Part shown: positions 59,095 to 64,000 of the stretch, piece by piece | Position numbering within the stretch: the first letter of the stretch is position 1 | Layout: the number at the start of each line of letters is the position of its first letter | DNA from: JAAYDI01 sp052034005 | GTDB lineage: Bacteria > Planctomycetota > Planctomycetia > Pirellulales > Pirellulaceae | Length of the DNA: 64,000 nt | Direction: 5' to 3' | Assembly: GCA_052034005.1 (NCBI GenBank) | Contig: JBPOJB010000032.1 | Location: 62,001-126,000 of the forward strand | Notes under the pieces: model-generated | What the model saw: only the letters and a program-made list of their open reading frames with translations | Told to the model about the DNA's origin: nothing | Database searches by the model: none | Made by a program: the position numbers and the translations under genes

Positions 59095-61599
59095 ATGGTG
59101 GACCAACCGTTCGAGAAGCTGGGAGTCCTGTACCTGGGGCACGTGCGGGACCTGGAGCATGGGACGACGTCGTCGGACTACGTGCTGTACGATTCCAAGG
59201 ATCTGACGACGCACGCGTTGTGCGTCGGGATGACCGGCAGCGGCAAGACAGGCCTGTGCATCTCGCTGCTGGAGGAGGCGGGGATCGACGGGATCCCGGC
59301 GCTCGTCGTCGACCCGAAAGGGGACATCGGCAACTTGCTCTTGACGTTTCCGGAGTTGCGTCCGGAGGATTTTCGTCCCTGGGTGGATGAATCCGAGGCG
59401 GCACGGCAGGACCAGACGCCGGACGAGTACGCCCAGCGTGTCGCCTCGCAATGGCGGGAGGGGTTGGCCGAGTGGGGGCAGGATGGCGAGCGGATCCGGC
59501 GTTTTCGATCGGCAGTGGACCTGGCGATCTACACGCCGGGCAGCAGTGCGGGGATACCGTTGACGATCCTCAAATCGTTCGGTGCGCCGCCGGCGGCGGT
59601 GGTGGAAGACGCCGATGCGTTCCGCGATCGGGTGGCTGCCGCGACATCCGGCCTGTTGACGTTGTTGGGCGTGGACGCCGATCCGGTCCGCAGCCGCGAG
59701 TTCATCCTGGTCTCGAATCTGTTGGACCGCGCTTGGCGCGAACGGCGGGACATGGACCTGGCCGGCCTGATCCAGCAGATTCAGACGCCGCCCTTCTCCC
59801 AGATCGGGGTCATGGACATCGACACGTTCTATCCGGCCAAGGAGCGCATGGCGCTGTCGATGACGCTCAACAGCCTGTTGGCCTCGCCGGCATTCGCGGC
59901 GTGGCTCGCGGGCGAGCCGCTGGATATCCAGCGGCTGCTCTACACGGCGGACGGGAAGCCCCGCATCTCGATCCTCTCGATCGCGCACCTGTCCGATTCC
60001 GAGCGGATGTTCTTCGTGACGATCCTGCTGAACGAGTTGTTGACCTGGATGCGATCGCAAGCGGGGACGTCGAGCCTGCGGGCGGTCTTCTACATGGACG
60101 AGGTGTTCGGCTTTTTCCCGCCGGTGGCCAATCCGCCGACGAAGCAGCCGATGCTGACGTTGCTCAAGCAGGCCCGCGCGTTCGGCGTCGGTTTGGTGTT
60201 GGCCACGCAGAACCCGGTCGACCTGGACTACAAGGGCCTGTCGAACTGCGGCACATGGTTCCTGGGCCGGCTGCAGACCGAGCGGGACAAGGCGCGCGTG
60301 CTCGACGGGCTGGAGGGCGCTTCCGCCCAGGCCGGGTCGCAGTTCGACCGGCAGGCGATCGACAAGATCCTGTCGGCCCTCGGCGGACGCATGTTCCTGA
60401 TGAACAACGTGCACGATGCCGCGCCCGTGGTATTCCAGACACGCTGGGCCATGTCGTTCCTGCGCGGGCCGCTGACGCGCGACCAGATCCGCGTGTTGAC
60501 CGCAGGTCGGTCGGCGGCGCCCGGGCCGGTCGCGTCGGAGGAGCCGGCGGCGCCCGCGGCGGCGGCGGTCCCAGCCGCCGCGCCCGCCCCGGCCGCGACA
60601 GGTCCCGCGCCCGCCCCGGCCGCGCAGGTGCCGCCCGAAATCCCGCAGCTCTACGTGCCGCCGCGCCAACCGCCGCCGGCCGCGGACCGGCTGGTGTACC
60701 GGCCGGCGCTGCTGGGCTGCGGCCGGCTGCACTTTGTGCGCGCCGGGTACCAGCTGGATCGCTGGGAAGAGCGGCGGCTGCTGCATCTGGTCGAGCGCGA
60801 TCCGGACGAGCGTCTTTGGGAGCAGGCGCGGGCCGTCGCGCGCCCGCTCGAAACGCAACCGGCCGCGGAGCCAGGTGCGCGGCTGGCTCCTTTGCCCGCC
60901 AGCCTGACGGCGGCCGGGAATTACGCGCGGTGGCAACAGCGGCTCAAGGACCATCTGTACAACCATCAGTCGCTCGACCTCTTCTATTGCGCCGCGCTCA
61001 AGCAGTACTCGCGAGCCGGCGAGACCGAGGGGGACTTCCGAATCCGGCTCGGCCAGATCGCGCGGGAACAACGCGATCAGGAAGTCGAGAAGCTGCGCGG
61101 CCGCTATGCCGGCAAGCTGGCGACCCTCCAGGAACGGATCCGCCGCGCGCAGGACGCGATCGATCGCGAGGGATCGGAATACCGGGAGAAGACGGTGGAC
61201 ACCGCCATCTCGCTGGGCGCGTCGATCTTCGGCGCTCTTTTCGGCCGGAAGGTGCTGAGCCAACAGAACATCGGCCGCGTCTCGACCACCATGCGGCGCG
61301 CCGGGCGGGCGGCGCGCCAGCGACAGGATGTGCAGCAGGCGCGCCAGACGCTGGACGCCCTGTTGCGGCAACGGGCCGAATTGGAACAACAGATCGCCGA
61401 CGACATCGCGCGGATCGAGGCCGCCTGCAACACCGGTCGGCTGCAATGGGAACGTCTGCAAGTGCGGCCCCGCAAGGGCGACCTGATCGTCGAGCCGATT
61501 ACGTTGGTCTGGCTGCCGTGGGTGATCGACGACGCCGGCTCAGCCGCGCCGGCCGCCCTCCCGGCCGGGGCGGAGGATGCGCCTTCGGATATTCCGTGA
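59095..61599 (+). CDS. HerA-like ATPase (DUF87/DUF853 type) with coiled-coil tail
   Basis: The 834-residue protein is a HerA/VirD4-like ATPase. Walker A is GMTGSGKTG (about 45-53), with the strand ALVVDPKGDIGNLLL following, Walker B as AVFYMDEVFGFFPP (about 337), LATQNPVDLDYKGLSNCGTWFLGRL as the sensor block, and an arginine region after it. An Ala/Pro-rich linker (about 480-525) separates the motor from a C-terminal domain with a coiled coil (RIRRAQDAIDREGSEYREK, RQRQDVQQARQTL). No nurA gene is beside it. The ATG at 59095 follows GTGAGG. DNA translocation or a membrane-linked role are both possible. Confidence 0.82.
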   Translation: MVDQPFEKLGVLYLGHVRDLEHGTTSSDYVLYDSKDLTTHALCVGMTGSGKTGLCISLLEEAGIDGIPALVVDPKGDIGNLLLTFPELRPEDFRPWVDESEAARQDQTPDEYAQRVASQWREGLAEWGQDGERIRRFRSAVDLAIYTPGSSAGIPLTILKSFGAPPAAVVEDADAFRDRVAAATSGLLTLLGVDADPVRSREFILVSNLLDRAWRERRDMDLAGLIQQIQTPPFSQIGVMDIDTFYPAKERMALSMTLNSLLASPAFAAWLAGEPLDIQRLLYTADGKPRISILSIAHLSDSERMFFVTILLNELLTWMRSQAGTSSLRAVFYMDEVFGFFPPVANPPTKQPMLTLLKQARAFGVGLVLATQNPVDLDYKGLSNCGTWFLGRLQTERDKARVLDGLEGASAQAGSQFDRQAIDKILSALGGRMFLMNNVHDAAPVVFQTRWAMSFLRGPLTRDQIRVLTAGRSAAPGPVASEEPAAPAAAAVPAAAPAPAATGPAPAPAAQVPPEIPQLYVPPRQPPPAADRLVYRPALLGCGRLHFVRAGYQLDRWEERRLLHLVERDPDERLWEQARAVARPLETQPAAEPGARLAPLPASLTAAGNYARWQQRLKDHLYNHQSLDLFYCAALKQYSRAGETEGDFRIRLGQIAREQRDQEVEKLRGRYAGKLATLQERIRRAQDAIDREGSEYREKTVDTAISLGASIFGALFGRKVLSQQNIGRVSTTMRRAGRAARQRQDVQQARQTLDALLRQRAELEQQIADDIARIEAACNTGRLQWERLQVRPRKGDLIVEPITLVWLPWVIDDAGSAAPAALPAGAEDAPSDIP

Positions 61600-61693
61600 T
61601 GTCGCGAGTCTGCGGGTTTGCGATGCGTCGTTCGGCCGGACGACGACACCATCGCACACGGCCGGCGCCGCAGCGCCCTCCGGTTCCGGTCGG

Positions 61694-63304
61694 CTACGGC
61701 GCGTTCCACGAGCAGTGCCAGCCGCGGGCCTCGATCTCGCAGGCCGTCCCGTCCAGATCCACGGTCACCGGCTGATCGTTGAAGTTCTCAACCACCCGGC
61801 TGCCGTCGTCGAACAGGTACAGCGCCACGCGGCCGGGCGCGTGGAACTGCCGGGAGAACGGCTGCAACAGCGGTTGCCGCAGCAGGTCCAATGCCGCCTG
61901 CGGGATCTCGAGGAGCGTTTTCGGTTCGCCCTTGACTTCCAGCACCTGGACGTTCGGCTGGTGCAGGTCGACTTCGCCTTCCAGCCGCCTGGCGAGCCCG
62001 TCGGTGACGAGCGTCGGTTTGCCGTCGGCGATGAAAGCGGCCAGCCGGGCGGGCAGTTCGGGGTCTTTCAGCGCATGGAGCGCGAAGAAGCCGGCCGGCG
62101 CGTCGCTGGGGAACTCATGACAGGGGATCAAGGGTATCCCGAGCATGCCGACGAAGTCGAACACGCGGGGTTCCGTCTCCGGATGGCTATTGGCCGGCTT
62201 GTAGGCCGCCACACCCACCGCCGCGCGCCGGCGGACCTGCTCGGCCACCTGCAACAGTTCCGGTATCTGGCGGCGCAGCGCCGCCACGTTTGCGGGACCG
62301 GTCTGTCCCAGCAGCGATCCGTAACAGAAGAGCACCGATTCGCGCGCGCCCCCGAGGATCGTCTGCCGCGCCTGTTCGAGATAGGTGGCGGGCGTCGTGC
62401 CGTACGGGTCGTACCAGCCTCCGCCGCACTTCGGGCCGCCGATGCCGCCCAGCCACCGCATGATGAAGTAGGCTTCGTATTGCGGTGTGCCGCCCCACCG
62501 CCGGTCCGTGTAGTCACGTATCTCCGTTCCGACCCAGATCCGATCGAAGTCCCGCGTCTGACGGATCACGTCATACCCGCGCCGGTGGAAGTCGTCGTAC
62601 CACTGCGGGTACTTGATGATCAGCGTGGCGTTCGGGTTGACGCGCTTGGCTGCCGCGAGGACCTGTGTGCGCGACAGCTGCACCATGAGTTCACAGCGGT
62701 AGTCTTCCCACGTATCGCCGGGCACCGGCCAGCAATCGCCGGCGATCTCCACGGTTCTGGCCGCGCGTGCGCGGTCGCACTGCGGGCACTCGCAGTCGGT
62801 GAACCAGAAATCATCGATCATGATCTCGTCGAACAGGCTCGCGGTGTGTTCGAACGTCCGTTGCAGCACCATCTGGGTCGGCCCGTCCGTGTAGCAGGAG
62901 ATCCCGTCCCAGCCCGTGGAGCGTTTCCCGACGTTCGTGGTGGTGACGCACCCCGAGACCGCGAAGCCGGCCTCCAGGAGCCGGTCACGCGCTCGGGTCA
63001 GCATCGCATCGGGCGTGCGGAACCCGTTGCGAAACGTCTCGAGGTAGACCTTCGTCACGCCGGTCCGCCGGCACCAGTCGATGGCTCTGTCGATCCCTTC
63101 TTCCGTGGCGAGCAGGTCCCGCACGTTCTGCGCGGTGACGAGCGTCGAGAAGCGGTGCACGGACTGCTTCTCCCGCGCCAGCTCCCACATGTCGTCCGCC
63201 GCGCGGCCCGCCGGCAGCCGAGCGCCGACCAGGGCCGCCACGACCGCCACCCATCCGATCCGCAGCGCGCCACGCGCCGCAATGCCACCGCATAGAGTGA
63301 CCAT
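61694..63304 (-). CDS. Secreted TIM-barrel protein, glycoside hydrolase-like
   Basis: The 536-residue protein has a signal peptide (cleavage near GRAADD) and a TIM-barrel layout: DRAIDWCRRTGVTKVYLETFRNG, DEIMIDDFWFTDCECPQCDRAR, NATLIIKYPQWYDDFHRRG and VFDFVGMLGIPLIPCHEF. A C-P-x-C pair may bind zinc or a disulfide. The C-terminal 130 residues are beta-rich and end HCSWNAP. The catalytic Asp/Glu pattern (MIDDFW) is reminiscent of putative glycosidases of the GH-H type, but I cannot assign a family. GAGGTG precedes the ATG. The next gene upstream on the same strand encodes an isomerase-like protein. Confidence 0.72.
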   Translation of the reverse strand: MVTLCGGIAARGALRIGWVAVVAALVGARLPAGRAADDMWELAREKQSVHRFSTLVTAQNVRDLLATEEGIDRAIDWCRRTGVTKVYLETFRNGFRTPDAMLTRARDRLLEAGFAVSGCVTTTNVGKRSTGWDGISCYTDGPTQMVLQRTFEHTASLFDEIMIDDFWFTDCECPQCDRARAARTVEIAGDCWPVPGDTWEDYRCELMVQLSRTQVLAAAKRVNPNATLIIKYPQWYDDFHRRGYDVIRQTRDFDRIWVGTEIRDYTDRRWGGTPQYEAYFIMRWLGGIGGPKCGGGWYDPYGTTPATYLEQARQTILGGARESVLFCYGSLLGQTGPANVAALRRQIPELLQVAEQVRRRAAVGVAAYKPANSHPETEPRVFDFVGMLGIPLIPCHEFPSDAPAGFFALHALKDPELPARLAAFIADGKPTLVTDGLARRLEGEVDLHQPNVQVLEVKGEPKTLLEIPQAALDLLRQPLLQPFSRQFHAPGRVALYLFDDGSRVVENFNDQPVTVDLDGTACEIEARGWHCSWNAP

Positions 63305-63390
63305 AGCACGTCACCTCACATATCCAGTTGGACCGTCAGGGAACCTGGTGACTGCTTCTTCTCACGCTGCCGGCCTCACGCGGGGGCGAG

Positions 63391-64000
63391 TCACGCCTGC
63401 CCTTCCTCGAAGGCCGCGTCGAACGCCCGGGCGCTCGGCGCGAAGTTCATCCGCCTGGTGAACTCACAGGCTTCGCGCGCGCCGAATTCGCGATCCATGC
63501 CCATGTCCTCCCATTCCACCGACAGCGGGCCGTCGTAATGGATCTTATTGAGCGCCCGGATGATCTCCTCGAAATTGACGGCGCCGCGCCCGGGGCTGCG
63601 GAAGTCCCACCCGCGGCGGTCGTCACCGAAGTTCAAGTGGCTGGCCAGGATCCCGGTCTTGCCGTTGAGCGTCGTGATGGCGTCCTTCACATGCACATGG
63701 TAAATCCGGTCCGGGAAGGCCCGGATGAACTCCACCGGGTCGACGCCTTGCCAGTAGAGGTGGCTCGGGTCGAAGTTGAACCCGAACTCCTCGCGGTAGT
63801 CCAGGGCCTTCAACGCCCGCTCGGCGGTGTACAGGTCGAAGGCGATCTCGGTGGGGTGGACTTCCAGCGCGAACTTCACGCCGCATTCGCCAAACACGTC
63901 GAGGATCGGATTGAAGCGCTCGGCCAGCAGCTCGAAACCCGCCTCGATCATCTGCTCGGACACCGGCGGGAAGGAATAGAGCAACGGCCAGATGCTCGAA
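63391..64000 (-). CDS. Sugar phosphate isomerase/epimerase, 5' part outside window
   Basis: The open frame continues to the window edge (about 203 codons seen), so the N-terminus is missing. It has the AP_endonuc_2 TIM-barrel signature: the edge reads SSIWPLLYSFPPV, then FALEVHPTEIAFDLYTAERAL, FNFDPSHLYWQGVDPVEFIRAF, YHVHVKDA, LNFGDDRRGWDFRSPGRGAVNF and LSVEWEDMGMDREFGAREAC. The Glu/His/Asp metal ligands of the family are present. Substrates are probably small sugars or inositol derivatives, as in many secondary sugar isomerase genes of planctomycetes. It lies 86 bases upstream of the secreted TIM-barrel gene. Confidence 0.85.
   Translation of the reverse strand, partial: SSIWPLLYSFPPVSEQMIEAGFELLAERFNPILDVFGECGVKFALEVHPTEIAFDLYTAERALKALDYREEFGFNFDPSHLYWQGVDPVEFIRAFPDRIYHVHVKDAITTLNGKTGILASHLNFGDDRRGWDFRSPGRGAVNFEEIIRALNKIHYDGPLSVEWEDMGMDREFGAREACEFTRRMNFAPSARAFDAAFEEGQA

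Noticed and set aside
59077..61461. Long minus-strand open frame of 794 codons
   Set aside because: It is antisense to the HerA-like gene, which carries intact Walker motifs.
59095..61599. HerA-like protein as part of a phage-defence system
   Set aside because: None of its neighbours (a glycosidase, another secreted TIM-barrel protein, a sugar isomerase) is a known defence gene, and no NurA, SIR2 or nuclease partner is adjacent.
1..64000. CRISPR array, tRNA, rRNA or prophage
   Set aside because: No regularly spaced repeats, no tRNA-like folds with conserved T loops, no rRNA sequence and no phage structural genes were seen in any gap.

Overview
The window is a GC-rich bacterial chromosome segment that is most probably from a planctomycete (Planctomycetota). 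The evidence is two ECF sigma factor/Ser-Thr kinase pairs of the type common in that phylum, a secreted protein with an N-terminal IERLESRVVFS signature resembling the planctomycete LEPR-type motif, several secreted glycosidase-like proteins, and many conserved-looking unknown membrane proteins. An lpxK gene shows that lipid A is made. I see no tRNA, rRNA, CRISPR array or prophage. One small REP-type transposase element is present.

Layout. 1-8 kb: a truncated large membrane protein, NAD-type isocitrate dehydrogenase, lpxK, a run of glycosyltransferases (one GT25-like and two tandem paralogues) and an APS kinase. 8-16.5 kb: alpha-glucan phosphorylase convergent with a two-gene unknown operon, a membrane zinc peptidase and a GH43 arabinanase-like lipoprotein. 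16.7-26.5 kb: a long plus-strand run with a DinG-type helicase, a carbamoyltransferase/SxtJ-like/DUF5989-like cassette, PilT, a membrane-anchored GspE/PilB-like protein whose nucleotide-binding motifs have decayed, a CvpA-like protein and another membrane protein. 26.5-33.6 kb: an EF-hand-like membrane protein, a globin-coupled PAS histidine kinase, a secreted zinc protease and an 879-residue secreted protein. 33.7-38.6 kb: the REP-type element abutting rsmE (its inverted repeat supplies the rsmE stop codon), an ExeA-like ATPase, small membrane proteins and a DUF4105-like lipoprotein. 38.6-46.9 kb: a WYL-type regulator with a folded leader, the LEPR-like secreted protein, and the two ECF/kinase modules in tandem. 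47-56.1 kb: a TIM-barrel isomerase-like protein, universal stress protein, NtrC-type regulator, GYF-domain protein, beta-CASP nuclease, an SDR protein and a double-GGDEF protein. 56.8-64 kb: a GH5-like secreted glycosidase, a HerA-like ATPase, a further secreted TIM-barrel protein and the 3' part of a sugar phosphate isomerase/epimerase.

The most unusual signal is in the 699-base gap between the double-GGDEF gene and the GH5-like gene. On the minus strand it holds a promoter-like pair (TTGACC-17-TATTCT), about 330 nt rich in perfect inverted repeats, and a hairpin followed by a T-rich tract. This is the arrangement of a free-standing structured RNA gene or a long attenuator leader. Inside it lie four abutting 7-base arms that form two mutually exclusive perfect hairpins. 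Next in interest are the degenerate membrane GspE-like ATPase encoded with PilT, and the SxtI/J/K-like cassette.

All calls come from reading the sequence. Family names rest on recognised motifs, not on database searches, and promoters and RNA structures are by-eye predictions.
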